A stretch of DNA of 64,000 bases from a bacterium (GTDB lineage: Bacteria > Acidobacteriota > Thermoanaerobaculia > Multivoradales > JAHEKO01), in assembly GCA_024224155.1 (NCBI GenBank), contig JAAENP010000200.1, positions 31,300-95,299 of the forward strand. Direction: 5' to 3'. Numbering within the stretch: position 1 is the stretch's first letter; every line of letters begins with the position of its first letter. The notes beneath the pieces are model-generated. The model saw only the letters and a list, made by a program, of their open reading frames with translations, was not told the origin of the DNA and did not search any database. Positions 32,309-40,939 of the stretch are shown one piece after another. A program made the position numbers and the translations under genes.

Positions 32309-33510
32309 TGCCTGAAAGTCGCGGCCGGCTCACGGGTAGCCGTGCGCTCTTCGTGCTGGTCACGGTCGTGCTCTTGGCTCCCGTTGCCACCGGTAGCCTG
32401 ACCCGGGCGATCGCCAGCGGCGAGGACAAAGAAGACTCGTTCTATCGCGAGTTCACCGTTCTTACCGAGGTTCTCGAGCATATTCGGAAGCGTTACGTCG
32501 AGGAAACGGGACTGGACGCCCTGTTTGCCGGCGCCTTCGATGGAGCGGCCGACGCGTTGGGTCCAATGGCCACGTACGTGCCCGAGGATTCGGTAGCGAC
32601 CTACCGGGAAGCACTGGCGCACGGGATTCGGCGCAGCGGTCTCCAGCTCGTCCGCGAGCGGGGCATTCTCTTTGTCGTGGGCGTTGCACCCGGAAGCCCG
32701 GGTGCTGAGGCGGGTTTGAGGAGCGGCGACATCTTGTCGAAGTTGAATGGCCGCTCGACTCGCCTGACCCCGCTCTGGGAGGCACAGGTGATCTTCGCCG
32801 GAGAACCTGGCACGGAGCTGGCGATCGATGTCTTGCGGCAGGGCCAGCCCATGGAGTTCGAGCTCAAACTCGGCGAGTTCGAGCCCGAGGGACCTACCGT
32901 CGAGATACGCGAGGGAGTGGCATTGCTCCGGATCACGCACTTCGAACCGGGATTGGTAGAGCAGCTCGAAAGCCTGCTCGAGTCTCCAGAAGTTGTCGCC
33001 AGCAGCGGGCGCGTCATCCTCGACCTGCGCAGCGTCGCGGGTGGCGACTTCGGTACGGCGCTGGCGGCCGCAGACCTGTTCGTGGATGGCGAGCTCGGAG
33101 AGCTTCGTGGGCGCTCGGAGGTGGTCGAGACCTATGCTTCGGCCAGGGAGAGCATTTGGAGCGGCCGTTTGGTGCTCTTGACGGATCGAGGCTCGCAGGG
33201 GGCAAGTGAGGTCTTCGCGGTTGTCCTCAGGCAACTCGCCGAGGCCGCTACGGTCGGTGGCGGGACGTTCGGCCACGCCGGTCGAACCACTTCGAGAACG
33301 CTGTCCGACGGCGCCGAGCTGTACTACACGGACGCCTTCTACGTGGCGCCGGACGGAACGGTGTTAGATGCCGGTCTGTCTCCAGATTATCGGGTCACGG
33401 GATCCTCGCTGCGCCTGAGCGATACGGACCGGTCATTCGACGATCTGGTAATCGAGCGAGCTATCGATATCGCGAGAGGTGAGGAGCAGGCCGAGAAAGA
33501 GGCAGCCTAG
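32308..33510 (+). CDS. S41 (CtpA/Tsp)-like PDZ protein lacking catalytic residues
   Basis: 400 residues from GTG 32308, which overlaps the previous stop; GTG 32296 is an alternative. A membrane or signal helix (about 13-32) leads to a PDZ domain (GVAPGSPGAEAGLRSGDILS) and an S41 core (LRITHFEPG, VILDLRSVAGGDF). In E. coli Tsp the Ser, Asp and Lys are spaced S430-D441-K455. Aligned on GSxxASE and TFGK, the positions here are Gly298, Gln309 and His323. So it looks like a pseudoprotease that keeps fold and PDZ. It probably works with the EnvC-like protein in the periplasm. Confidence 0.78.
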   Translation: MPESRGRLTGSRALFVLVTVVLLAPVATGSLTRAIASGEDKEDSFYREFTVLTEVLEHIRKRYVEETGLDALFAGAFDGAADALGPMATYVPEDSVATYREALAHGIRRSGLQLVRERGILFVVGVAPGSPGAEAGLRSGDILSKLNGRSTRLTPLWEAQVIFAGEPGTELAIDVLRQGQPMEFELKLGEFEPEGPTVEIREGVALLRITHFEPGLVEQLESLLESPEVVASSGRVILDLRSVAGGDFGTALAAADLFVDGELGELRGRSEVVETYASARESIWSGRLVLLTDRGSQGASEVFAVVLRQLAEAATVGGGTFGHAGRTTSRTLSDGAELYYTDAFYVAPDGTVLDAGLSPDYRVTGSSLRLSDTDRSFDDLVIERAIDIARGEEQAEKEAA

Positions 33511-33516
33511 CGGCCG

Positions 33517-34284
33517 CTAGCCATCGCGCTTGGCCTCTTGCCACAGCCTTTCCAGATTTTCGAGCGATTGTTCCGAGAGTCGCTCGTCATCTCCGAGGCG
33601 AGCCTCCATGGCTGCGAATCTGCGCCTGAACTTCCTGTTGGCGCGCTGAAGTGAAGATTCGGGATCGAACCCCAGTTTGCGCGCCAGGTTCGCGGTGACG
33701 AAGAGGAGGTCACCGACTTCTTCCTCGAGGGCCTCTTTACCGGAGTTGTCGGCAAGAGCCGACACCACTTCGCCGAGCTCCTCTTCAACCTTGCCCAGGA
33801 CTCCCGAGATCTCGGGCCAGTCAAACCCCACTCCGGCCGCTTTTTGAGAGATGCGATACGCTGCGAGCAGAGCGGGGAGTGTCGAGGGAACTCCCGAAAG
33901 CACCGAACCGCTCTTCTGTTCCGACTTGCGCTCTTCCCAGGCTCGGCGAACGGCTTCACTGTCCTCGGCGCTGTCATCTCCGAAAACGTGCGGGTGGCGG
34001 TCGACCATCTTCTGGTGAATGGACTCGACAACAGCGGTCATCGCCTGGTTGTCGGCTGGCTGCTCGAGCACCCGCGAGATGAACACGATCTGGAACAAGA
34101 GGTCTCCCATCTCCTCGCGGATCGCGTCGGGATCGCCCTCGTCGATGGCCGCGGCGAGCTCGTGCGCCTCTTCCAGCAGATAGGCGCGCAGGTCTGGAAG
34201 GGACTGCTCTCTGTCCCACGGGCAGCCGTCGGGAGCGCGAAGTGTGTCGACGAGACGCTCGAGCCTTGCCAACCGGTCGTCCAT
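33517..34284 (-). CDS. mazG: Nucleoside triphosphate pyrophosphohydrolase
   Basis: 255 residues, the length of E. coli MazG, with two MazG-type domains. The first has CPWDREQSLPDLRAYLLEEA and EEMGDLLFQIVFISR; the second has KVEEELGEV and LEEEVGDLLFVTANLAR. These EExxE-EExGD motifs bind magnesium. The enzyme hydrolyses NTPs and dNTPs to monophosphates and pyrophosphate, helping to clear damaged nucleotides and modulate ppGpp-linked responses. A TAGACT hexamer (34296-34291) lies 6 nt before the ATG, another likely leaderless gene. Confidence 0.93.
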   Translation of the reverse strand: MDDRLARLERLVDTLRAPDGCPWDREQSLPDLRAYLLEEAHELAAAIDEGDPDAIREEMGDLLFQIVFISRVLEQPADNQAMTAVVESIHQKMVDRHPHVFGDDSAEDSEAVRRAWEERKSEQKSGSVLSGVPSTLPALLAAYRISQKAAGVGFDWPEISGVLGKVEEELGEVVSALADNSGKEALEEEVGDLLFVTANLARKLGFDPESSLQRANRKFRRRFAAMEARLGDDERLSEQSLENLERLWQEAKRDG

Positions 34285-34344
34285 CGGGGAAGTCTACGAC
34301 GAGTGGGCGCGGCCGTCGCCGAGAAGTGAGAGATTCCGCACGGC

Positions 34345-34374
34345 TTGTTGATGAAATCAGCCGCTTGCTACGAT
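34345..34374 (+). promoter_or_regulatory. Candidate promoter for the DUF1844-TPR-PATAN operon
   Basis: TTGTTG (34345-34350), an 18-nt spacer ending in TGC, and TACGAT (34369-34374) form a good extended -10 promoter. The predicted leader of about 17 nt includes GGAGAGGAG upstream of GTG 34398, so this gene, unlike many here, has a normal ribosome-binding site. Confidence 0.55.
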
Positions 34375-34397
34375 TGCCCCGGAGAGGAGCCCGATCC

Positions 34398-34847
34398 GTG
34401 GACGACAAAATCAAGGTAACCGACAAACGCATGTTCACCGCCGAAGGCGAGCTTCGCGAAGACCGCCGGAATAGAGGAGCCGGTGAGGACGTGTCCGGCG
34501 ACGGTCCCGACCAAGAGACCACACGGCCGTTGACGGCCGAGGCGGCCTCGCCCGAACCTTCGAAGCGCTCGGCACCAAAGGGAAGGCCGGCTCCGGGTGG
34601 GGAGCTGCCGTCGCCGACCTTCACCGACCTGGTCGGGCTTCTGGCTCAGCCGATTGCGATGTTTTTGGGGGACGCCAGCATGCCGGGCGCCGAGGCGGAG
34701 GAGAATCTTCCGCTCGCCAGGTTTCACATCGACCTCCTCGAGCTCGTCCAGACCAAGACCAAGGGCAACATCAGCTCTGAGGAAGCGCAGCTGCTCGAGA
34801 GCCTGCTCTACCAGATGCGGATGCGGTACGTGGAGAAGGCGGGATAG
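34398..34847 (+). CDS. DUF1844 domain protein
   Basis: 149 residues from a GTG with a strong GGAGAGGAG. The first 75 residues are polar and probably disordered. The C-terminal part FTDLVGLLAQPIAMFLGDAS with LPLARFHIDLLELVQTKT and LLYQMRMRYVE is the DUF1844 pattern known from Acidobacteria, Planctomycetes and delta-type proteobacteria. Function is unknown. It is predicted helical and cytosolic. It lies 3 nt before the TPR membrane protein gene, so the two are probably co-expressed. Confidence 0.8.
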   Translation: MDDKIKVTDKRMFTAEGELREDRRNRGAGEDVSGDGPDQETTRPLTAEAASPEPSKRSAPKGRPAPGGELPSPTFTDLVGLLAQPIAMFLGDASMPGAEAEENLPLARFHIDLLELVQTKTKGNISSEEAQLLESLLYQMRMRYVEKAG

Positions 34848-34850
34848 AAC

Positions 34851-36620
34851 GTGGTCGGCGATCCCAGCCGGGGGTTCCCTCGCGCCCTGCGAGCGGTGAT
34901 TCTCTCGACGGTCCTGCTGACGGCCGCGTCCGGGACCTTGCCCGCTCAGGAGAGGGAGAGCTTTCCGCTGCGTGATGATGTTCGGCAAAAGCTCAACTCC
35001 CTACAAGAGTCCTGGATAGAATGGCTGACTTCGGTCCAGGCGGGAGACGCGGCGCGCGCAGTGCGCCAGGCCGACAATTTGGTTTCGAGCGCGAAGAACC
35101 TGGGCCTGCCGCGTCTACCCGAGCTTTCCATCGCGGCAGCGGCGCGGGCGGAGCGCTTCGCCCGGGAAGGCGACTTGGACGGCGCCGAGCTGAGCCTCGC
35201 CGCCGCCGAGCTCCTGGATCCGGACCGGGCGGAGACCGCCTTCGCTCGTGCGACGGTTCGAGGACTTCGCGGCGAGCGTCTTGGCGCCCTGATGTCGACC
35301 TTTCGTGGCTACTGGCTCTCGCTCTTCGACCCCCTGTACCGGTATGTCCTGCTCGGAGATGTGCTGCTCTGGTGCCTGGCGATCGTCACGTTGCTCGTTG
35401 CGGGGCTGGTCTCCATCCAGTGGACGACACGCGGGGTCCTCCTGTTTCGCGACCTGGTTCGCTTCTTCGAGCGTTCGGTGCCACCGCTAGTCTCCTACGC
35501 GCTGACCATCACCCTCTTGCTGTGGCCGGTGTTGCTGCCCGCGGGGCTCCTGTGGCTAGCGCTGTACTGGTCGGTGCTCGCTTGGGGCTACGGCAATCGT
35601 TGGGAGAAGCTCGCGATGATAGCCGCCTGGATCGTGCTCGGTCTCGCTCCGCTTCTGGTCAGCGAGCAGATCCGCAGGATGAACCTCGATACGATCGCTC
35701 CGGTTCGGGCGATGCAAAGCGCTGCGCAGGGGCGTCTTGTCGGGTCACTCTTTCACGATCTCGGCCCACTGTCCGAGCAATTGCCCGACAGTGTCGCCCT
35801 GCGCCACTTTCTGGCCGACCTCCACCTGAGCATTCACCAATGGGAGCTGGCGCGGAATCTCTACCGGGAGGTGCTCGCAGCCGAGCCCGGAAATGCCGCT
35901 GCCGCCAGCGATCTCGGCACCTGCTACTTCTACGAAGGTAATCTCGAGCAGGCGATCCGTTTCTTGGAGCAGGCGACGAGCTTCGATGCGACACTCGCCG
36001 AGGCGTACTTCAATCTCAGCCGCTCGCTTTCGGAGGAATACCGGTTCGACGAGTCGGAAGAGGCACTGCGCAGGGCCAGTGCCCTCGATGCGGTCGGGGT
36101 GAGTGCCTGGATCCGAACCGCGGACCGTAGCGAAATCGTGATGGCCGGCGGTGGCTTCAATCGGCAGGCCGAGATCCGCGCAGAGTTAGCCGCGCAGTGG
36201 CGCGACCGAGAGGCGAACTCGGACCTCTTCGCCCTCTGGCGCAGAACGATGTCCTTGCCGCTGGCACTGATCTTCGTGTTTCCGGCGATTCTGCTCTACT
36301 TCATCTCGACCAAGGTGGGGAATCGGTCGCGGCGAATCGAACGCGGCTGGCTGGCAGAGCCCTTCGAGACGCTTCGGCGAGTCCTGCTGCCGGGCTTCAC
36401 GGAGGCCGAGGAGGACCGCTGGCGCAGCGCTTTTGTTGCGTTGCTGGTACCCCTCCTTCTCGTGGGAATCCCCTTCTGGGCCCGGGTCACCTATGGGGTC
36501 CCATGGGCTCTGATTCCGCCGCCGGTCGGGCTCGGATTCCTGCCGCTCGTCGGCCTGCTGGTTTACTTGCTGGTTCGCGGTTTGCGGATTCTGCGGAGGG
36601 GCCGCTCGAGAAGCGGTTGA
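34851..36620 (+). CDS. TPR-containing polytopic membrane protein
   Basis: 589 residues from GTG 34851. A signal-like N-terminus (about 10-32) is followed by an extracytoplasmic helical region (about 35-150) rich in Ala and Glu. Four or five hydrophobic helices follow (about 165-270). TPR units occur about 325-425 (LYREVLAAEPGNAAAASDLG, AIRFLEQATSFDATLAEAYF), then more helices near 470-490 and 525-585. I do not recognise the family. Its place between DUF1844 and a PATAN membrane protein suggests a scaffold or assembly role, but nothing in the sequence shows an activity. Confidence 0.6.
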   Translation: MVGDPSRGFPRALRAVILSTVLLTAASGTLPAQERESFPLRDDVRQKLNSLQESWIEWLTSVQAGDAARAVRQADNLVSSAKNLGLPRLPELSIAAAARAERFAREGDLDGAELSLAAAELLDPDRAETAFARATVRGLRGERLGALMSTFRGYWLSLFDPLYRYVLLGDVLLWCLAIVTLLVAGLVSIQWTTRGVLLFRDLVRFFERSVPPLVSYALTITLLLWPVLLPAGLLWLALYWSVLAWGYGNRWEKLAMIAAWIVLGLAPLLVSEQIRRMNLDTIAPVRAMQSAAQGRLVGSLFHDLGPLSEQLPDSVALRHFLADLHLSIHQWELARNLYREVLAAEPGNAAAASDLGTCYFYEGNLEQAIRFLEQATSFDATLAEAYFNLSRSLSEEYRFDESEEALRRASALDAVGVSAWIRTADRSEIVMAGGGFNRQAEIRAELAAQWRDREANSDLFALWRRTMSLPLALIFVFPAILLYFISTKVGNRSRRIERGWLAEPFETLRRVLLPGFTEAEEDRWRSAFVALLVPLLLVGIPFWARVTYGVPWALIPPPVGLGFLPLVGLLVYLLVRGLRILRRGRSRSG

Positions 36621-36625
36621 GAGCA

Positions 36626-37948
36626 ATGGAAGGAACCCTCGAAAACAAGGCCTTGGTCAACGCGCTGCGCAAGCTGCAGCGAGAACGGGCTACGGGAATT
36701 CTCACGGTCCAGGGCGAGGACGAGATCATCGCGTTCTCGCTTCTGGAGGGGACCGTGGTTTCCGCGGACGCACTCAACCAGTCGCTCGAAGACGGGCTTG
36801 GTGAGGTGTTGATCAGAGAGAGCTTGATCGACGGCGAGGATTTCGCTGGGTTGGTCGCCGAATACCAGGCCGGTGGCGGGCGAGTGACCGAGCTGTTGCT
36901 CGAGCGCTCGTATCTGACTCGGGAGCAGCTTCTCGGCGCTTTGCGGCGTCTGACCTACCGGCTCAGCCGCCAGGCGCTGACCTGGAAGCACGGTGAGTAC
37001 CGCTTCTACCAGGGCGACGACGTCGCTTACGAAACCGGAATCATCCCGCTTGGGATCGACGAGCTGTTGGTTCGCGCGACCGACGATCTCGAGACCGCGG
37101 GACCGTTCGGAGGTCATGTCGTCCTGCCGGAGCAGGTCTACGAGTCGGTGCTCGGAACAGGGTCCGACGGCGCGCTTCCCAATGAGGTCCTCGAGGAAGA
37201 GCGGCCGGAGGCGGAAACGCTCTATCGAGGCCTCGACGGGCAGCGCACCGTGGCTCGGATCGCCGAAGAGGTAGAGATTCCGATCCATACCGCGCGCGCG
37301 CTGGCGTCCCACTGGTTGCAGTGCGGCTTGATTCAAGCTTCCGGCGATCCGTCGCTCCGCGAACCTGTCGCCGATCTCGGCCTCGACGCGATTCTGGCCG
37401 ACCCCTTGAATCCCGTGGAACTCGAACTCGACTCTAAGGTGGAGTTCCCGCCGGAGCCCGTCGCCGAGGCCCCGGTTGCGGCGCCGGCCCGCAAGAGCAC
37501 CGAGGTTTCGTCCTGGCCGCCTCGGCTCATGGGGCTTGCTCTGTTCGTAGCCGCGCTCTGGGTGCTGGTGACCTTCCCGGGACGGCTGCTGCTTCCGTTT
37601 CCTTGGCAGGGCGGGCTGCGCGAGGCGTTCGACGGCGAACGCGAGCGCCTCTCGGTCCACAAGATCGAGCGCGCGGCAACCTCGTTCTTTCTTCTGGAAG
37701 GCCGCTACCCGGAAGATCTTTCCCTGCTGGTCGCCGATCGCCTGCTCTCGCCCGAGGCGGTATCCGACCCGAAAGGCCGGCGCTTCGTCTTCTCGGCGGG
37801 GCCAGCGAGCTACGTTGTTCAGAAGGTCTTGAGCGACGACGGGGTCGACGGTGGCTGGTCGGGCGCCATCGCCGACAATTTCTTGCTCGATCCCCAGTTC
37901 CTGGTGGCGGAAACCGCCTCCGAGCCTCCTCTCGTGCTTCTGGACTGA
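36626..37948 (+). CDS. PATAN/DUF4388 domain protein with C-terminal membrane helix
   Basis: 440 residues. The N-terminus MEGTLENKALVNALRKLQRE with RATGILTVQGEDEIIAFSLL matches PATAN/DUF4388, and the following ESLIDGEDFAGLVAEY block resembles the same region of the 23929-25065 protein. A winged-helix-like stretch (about 190-230, GQRTVARIAEEVEIPIHTAR) follows. A membrane helix lies near 298-316, and the C-terminal domain (about 340-440) resembles the globular part of type II pseudopilin-like proteins (IERAATSFFLLEGRYPEDLS). It starts 5 nt after the TPR gene. Role unknown. Confidence 0.65.
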   Translation: MEGTLENKALVNALRKLQRERATGILTVQGEDEIIAFSLLEGTVVSADALNQSLEDGLGEVLIRESLIDGEDFAGLVAEYQAGGGRVTELLLERSYLTREQLLGALRRLTYRLSRQALTWKHGEYRFYQGDDVAYETGIIPLGIDELLVRATDDLETAGPFGGHVVLPEQVYESVLGTGSDGALPNEVLEEERPEAETLYRGLDGQRTVARIAEEVEIPIHTARALASHWLQCGLIQASGDPSLREPVADLGLDAILADPLNPVELELDSKVEFPPEPVAEAPVAAPARKSTEVSSWPPRLMGLALFVAALWVLVTFPGRLLLPFPWQGGLREAFDGERERLSVHKIERAATSFFLLEGRYPEDLSLLVADRLLSPEAVSDPKGRRFVFSAGPASYVVQKVLSDDGVDGGWSGAIADNFLLDPQFLVAETASEPPLVLLD

Positions 37949-37960
37949 GATCGGGAATAG

Positions 37961-37985
37961 AATCTAAGCGCAGATCTGTTAGATT
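37961..37985. promoter_or_regulatory. Inverted repeat upstream of dnaK, candidate heat-shock operator
   Basis: AATCTAA (37961-37967) and TTAGATT (37979-37985) are perfect inverted arms with an 11-nt spacer that contains CAGATCTG. A TATAGA hexamer (37986-37991) lies immediately downstream as a likely -10, so a repressor here would block transcription. The operon ends with an HspR-like repressor. The sequence is not the known HspR site (CTTGAGT-N7-ACTCAAG) nor CIRCE, so the match is by position and symmetry only. Confidence 0.45.
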
Positions 37986-38090
37986 TATAGAGCGCGGGCC
38001 CTGACTGGCCGCGACTAAGATTTGCACGTTGAACAGTGAACCGGCGCGGCGACTCACGCCGCGGCGCGTTTCACCAGGAGGTAAGGAAAG

Positions 38091-40004
38091 TTGAGCAAGA
38101 TTATCGGGATTGACCTAGGAACTACGAACTCGGTCGTGGCCGTAATGGAGGGCTCGGAAACGAAGGTGATTCCGAACTCCGAGGGTAACCGCACCACGCC
38201 TTCGGTCGTGGCCTTTACCGACAGCGGCGAGCGGTTGGTCGGCCAGGTGGCCAAGCGACAGGCGGTGACCAACCCCAAGAAGACGGTCTATTCGATCAAG
38301 CGCTTCATGGGTCGCCGGTTCGACGAGATCAGCGAGGAGCTGAAGATGGTCCCGTTCGAGGTGACCCAGGCCGAGGGTGGCCTGCGAGTCGTCATTGACG
38401 ACAAGAGGTACTCGCCCGAGGAGATTTCGGCGATGACATTGCAGAAGCTCCGCCAGGCGGCCGAAGACTACTTGGGCGAAAAAGTCGAGAAAGCCGTGAT
38501 CACGGTGCCGGCCTACTTCAACGACGCCCAGCGGCAGGCTACGAAAGACGCCGGCAAGATTGCCGGTCTTCAGGTCGAGCGATTGGTCAACGAGCCGACC
38601 GCCGCGGCGCTCGCCTACGGCCTCGACAAGAAGAAGGACGAGATCATAGCGGTCTACGATTTCGGAGGCGGTACTTTCGATATTTCCATTCTGGAAGTGG
38701 GCGACGGCGTCGTGGAGGTGAAGGCGACCAATGGCGACACCCACCTGGGTGGCGACAACATCGACCAGAAAGTCATCGATTGGCTATTGGAGGAGTTCAA
38801 GCGCGACCAGGGCATCGACCTGGCCCAGGATCCGATGGCGGTTCAGCGCCTGAAGGAGGCCGCAGAGAAAGCGAAGATCGAGCTTTCGAGCGCTCAGGAG
38901 ACCGAGATCAACTTGCCGTTCATCACCGCGGACGCCTCCGGGCCCAAGCACCTCAATCTCAAGCTGAAGCGATCCAAGTTCGAGCAGCTGGTGGAGGACA
39001 TCATCAAGCGCTCGATCGCGCCCTGCAAACAGGCGCTCAAGGACGCCGGAGTCGACGCCGGCGCCATCGAAGAGGTAGTGCTCGTCGGCGGACAGACTCG
39101 CATGCCCGCCATCCAAAAGCTAGTGGCCGAAGTCTTCGGCAAGGAGCCGCATCGGGGCGTCAACCCCGACGAGGTAGTCGCGATCGGTGCCGCGATTCAA
39201 GGTGGCGTGCTGCGCGGCGACGTCAAGGACATGCTGCTGCTGGACGTGACGCCTCTTTCGCTGGGGATCGAGACCCTGGGCGGCGTTTTCACCAAGCTGA
39301 TCGATCGCAACACGACGATCCCCACCAAGAAGAGCGAAGTGTTTTCGACCGCGGCCGAGAATCAGACCTCGGTCGAGGTCAACGTGCTTCAGGGCGAGCG
39401 CGAGATGTCGAAGAACAACCGAACTCTCGGGCGCTTTCACCTGGTCGGCATCCCACCGGCACCGCGCGGTGTACCCCAGGTCGAGGTGACGTTCGACATC
39501 GACGCCAACGGGATTCTCAATGTGTCCGCCAAGGATCTGGGTACCGGTAAAGAGCAGAAGATCACGATCACGGGCTCGAGTGGCCTCAAGGAAGAAGAAA
39601 TCGAGCAGATGGTCGGCGATGCCGAGGTGCACGCCGAAGAGGACAAGGACCGGCGCAAGAAGGTCGAGGCACACAACCAGCTCGACCAGCTCGTCTACAG
39701 CACAGAGAAGATCTACGAGGAGCACAAGGAAAGCCTGAGCGCCGAGGACAAGGGCGAGCTCGAGTCGGCACTCGAGACCGCGAAGAAGGCGCTCGAGGCG
39801 GACAGTCTTGCCGACCTCGAGCAAGCGAACCAGGCGCTGACCCAGGCCTCCCACAAGGTGGCCGAGGCGATGTACAAGCAGAAGGAGGCCGAACAGCCGG
39901 GCTCGGCAGACGGCGACGGAAAAGGCACCGAGCAGTCGCCGGGACATTCGGAGGATGAAGTGGTGGACGCCGAGTACGTGGACGTCGACGACCAGGCCAG
40001 CTGA
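38091..40004 (+). CDS. dnaK: Chaperone DnaK (Hsp70)
   Basis: 637 residues, standard length. It starts at TTG with AGGAGG upstream, giving the usual [20 protein letters not shown]. The ATPase motifs [18 protein letters not shown] and [16 protein letters not shown] are intact. So are the [14 protein letters not shown] linker region and the substrate-binding domain. The C-terminus is acidic ([13 protein letters not shown]). DnaK folds and protects cytosolic proteins. It leads a dnaK-hsp20-hspR group. grpE and dnaJ are not in this window. Confidence 0.98.
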   Translation: MSKIIGIDLGTTNSVVAVMEGSETKVIPNSEGNRTTPSVVAFTDSGERLVGQVAKRQAVTNPKKTVYSIKRFMGRRFDEISEELKMVPFEVTQAEGGLRVVIDDKRYSPEEISAMTLQKLRQAAEDYLGEKVEKAVITVPAYFNDAQRQATKDAGKIAGLQVERLVNEPTAAALAYGLDKKKDEIIAVYDFGGGTFDISILEVGDGVVEVKATNGDTHLGGDNIDQKVIDWLLEEFKRDQGIDLAQDPMAVQRLKEAAEKAKIELSSAQETEINLPFITADASGPKHLNLKLKRSKFEQLVEDIIKRSIAPCKQALKDAGVDAGAIEEVVLVGGQTRMPAIQKLVAEVFGKEPHRGVNPDEVVAIGAAIQGGVLRGDVKDMLLLDVTPLSLGIETLGGVFTKLIDRNTTIPTKKSEVFSTAAENQTSVEVNVLQGEREMSKNNRTLGRFHLVGIPPAPRGVPQVEVTFDIDANGILNVSAKDLGTGKEQKITITGSSGLKEEEIEQMVGDAEVHAEEDKDRRKKVEAHNQLDQLVYSTEKIYEEHKESLSAEDKGELESALETAKKALEADSLADLEQANQALTQASHKVAEAMYKQKEAEQPGSADGDGKGTEQSPGHSEDEVVDAEYVDVDDQAS

Positions 40005-40035
40005 CCTCCACCACGGGCGGTCAAGGACACCAGGC

Positions 40036-40491
40036 GTGAGCTCCAAGCCTCATCTCGATCGGTTGCGTCTGCTTCGGCGCCAGCTCGGGTCGCTGCTCGA
40101 CCAAGAGCTCGTCCCGGGGCGAATCGACGCCGCGAGTGCCGACACCCCGGGTGCCTGGCTACCGACCGCGGACGTCCTCGAAACGGTCGACGCCTATGAA
40201 GTCACCGCCGAGCTCCCCGGCGTTCTTCGTGAGGACATCGAGCTCCGGATCGTCGGCGACAAGCTCGAGCTGCTGGGCTTGCGCCGGGCGCCCGTCGCGT
40301 CGGGGAGCTTTCAGCGCATGGAGGGCCGCTACGGTCCGTTCCACAGGGTTCTGGCTCTTGGCGCCGACGCGGACGAGGACGATATCGAAGCGCGGCTCGA
40401 ACAGGGAGTGCTCTCGGTTCGAGTCACAAAGAAGACATCGGGGGTAGTTCGGCGAGAGATTGCTGTCGATTGGGAGGACGGCGATGCCTAG
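40036..40491 (+). CDS. Small heat-shock protein (Hsp20/alpha-crystallin)
   Basis: 151 residues from GTG 40036. The alpha-crystallin domain spans about 45-145: PTADVLETVDAYEVTAELPG is the typical first strands, FQRMEGRYGPFHRVL is the middle, and ARLEQGVLSVRVTK is the A-x-x-x-n-G-V-L motif. It holds unfolding proteins for DnaK. It lies 31 nt after dnaK and overlaps the start of the repressor gene by 8 nt, so expression is coupled within the heat-shock operon. Confidence 0.88.
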   Translation: MSSKPHLDRLRLLRRQLGSLLDQELVPGRIDAASADTPGAWLPTADVLETVDAYEVTAELPGVLREDIELRIVGDKLELLGLRRAPVASGSFQRMEGRYGPFHRVLALGADADEDDIEARLEQGVLSVRVTKKTSGVVRREIAVDWEDGDA

Positions 40492-40861
40492 GCAGTCGAC
40501 GCGCAGACGCTACCTGATGATCTCCGCGGTTGCCGAGCGCTTCGAGATTCACCCGCAGACGTTGCGCCTCTACGAGCGGGAAGGGCTCATCCAGCCGCGT
40601 CGTAGTGCCGGCAATACTCGACTGTATGACGAGGAGACGCTGGAGCGCCTGCGGACGATTCTGACCTTGACGCGGGACCTGGGAGTCAATCTCGCCGGCG
40701 TCGAAGTGGTGCTCAACATGCGCGAGCAGCTGGAGTCGATGAAGTCGGAAATGGACGAGCTGTTGGAGACGCTGAAGCGCGAAATGGCGGCGAAACGCCT
40801 TGGGGTAGAGCGCCGCTACGCGCTCGAGAAGTACGGCGGCGGCCCGCCCTCGAGGACTTGA
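40484..40861 (+). CDS. hspR: HspR-like MerR-family heat-shock repressor
   Basis: 125 residues with a GGGAGGA ribosome-binding site inside the end of hsp20. YLMISAVAERFEIHPQTLRL followed by YEREGLIQPRRS is the MerR winged helix, with RLYDEETLERLRTILTLTRD next, all close to HspR. The effector region is a short coiled coil with no metal-binding cysteines. HspR represses dnaK operons with DnaK as co-repressor in Actinobacteria. Its place at the end of the dnaK operon fits that autoregulation, with the inverted repeat at 37961-37985 as a possible target. Confidence 0.85.
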   Translation: MPRQSTRRRYLMISAVAERFEIHPQTLRLYEREGLIQPRRSAGNTRLYDEETLERLRTILTLTRDLGVNLAGVEVVLNMREQLESMKSEMDELLETLKREMAAKRLGVERRYALEKYGGGPPSRT

Positions 40862-40923
40862 ACGCCGGACAGAAACGATCGTCGGTGCGGGTCCTCAGAG
40901 CCTCCTGAGCGGGTCGGCGGGCG

Positions 40924-40932
40924 TGCTACGAT
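40924..40932 (+). promoter_or_regulatory. Candidate extended -10 (TGCTACGAT) for the DnaC-like gene
   Basis: TGC plus TACGAT ends 7 nt before ATG 40940. It overlaps another in-frame ATG at 40931, which therefore cannot be the start of this transcript. Confidence 0.5.
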
Positions 40933-40939
40933 GCCCTCT

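Noticed and set aside
33507..33520. 14-bp perfect palindrome CTAGCGGCCGCTAG between the S41-like gene and mazG
   Set aside because: It consists of the two convergent TAG stops plus a GC centre. With no loop or T run it is unlikely to be a terminator, and chance is plausible.
36197..36625. In-frame upstream extension of the second PATAN protein
   Set aside because: It overlaps the end of the TPR gene in another frame and has no PATAN similarity. ATG 36626 starts the conserved domain.
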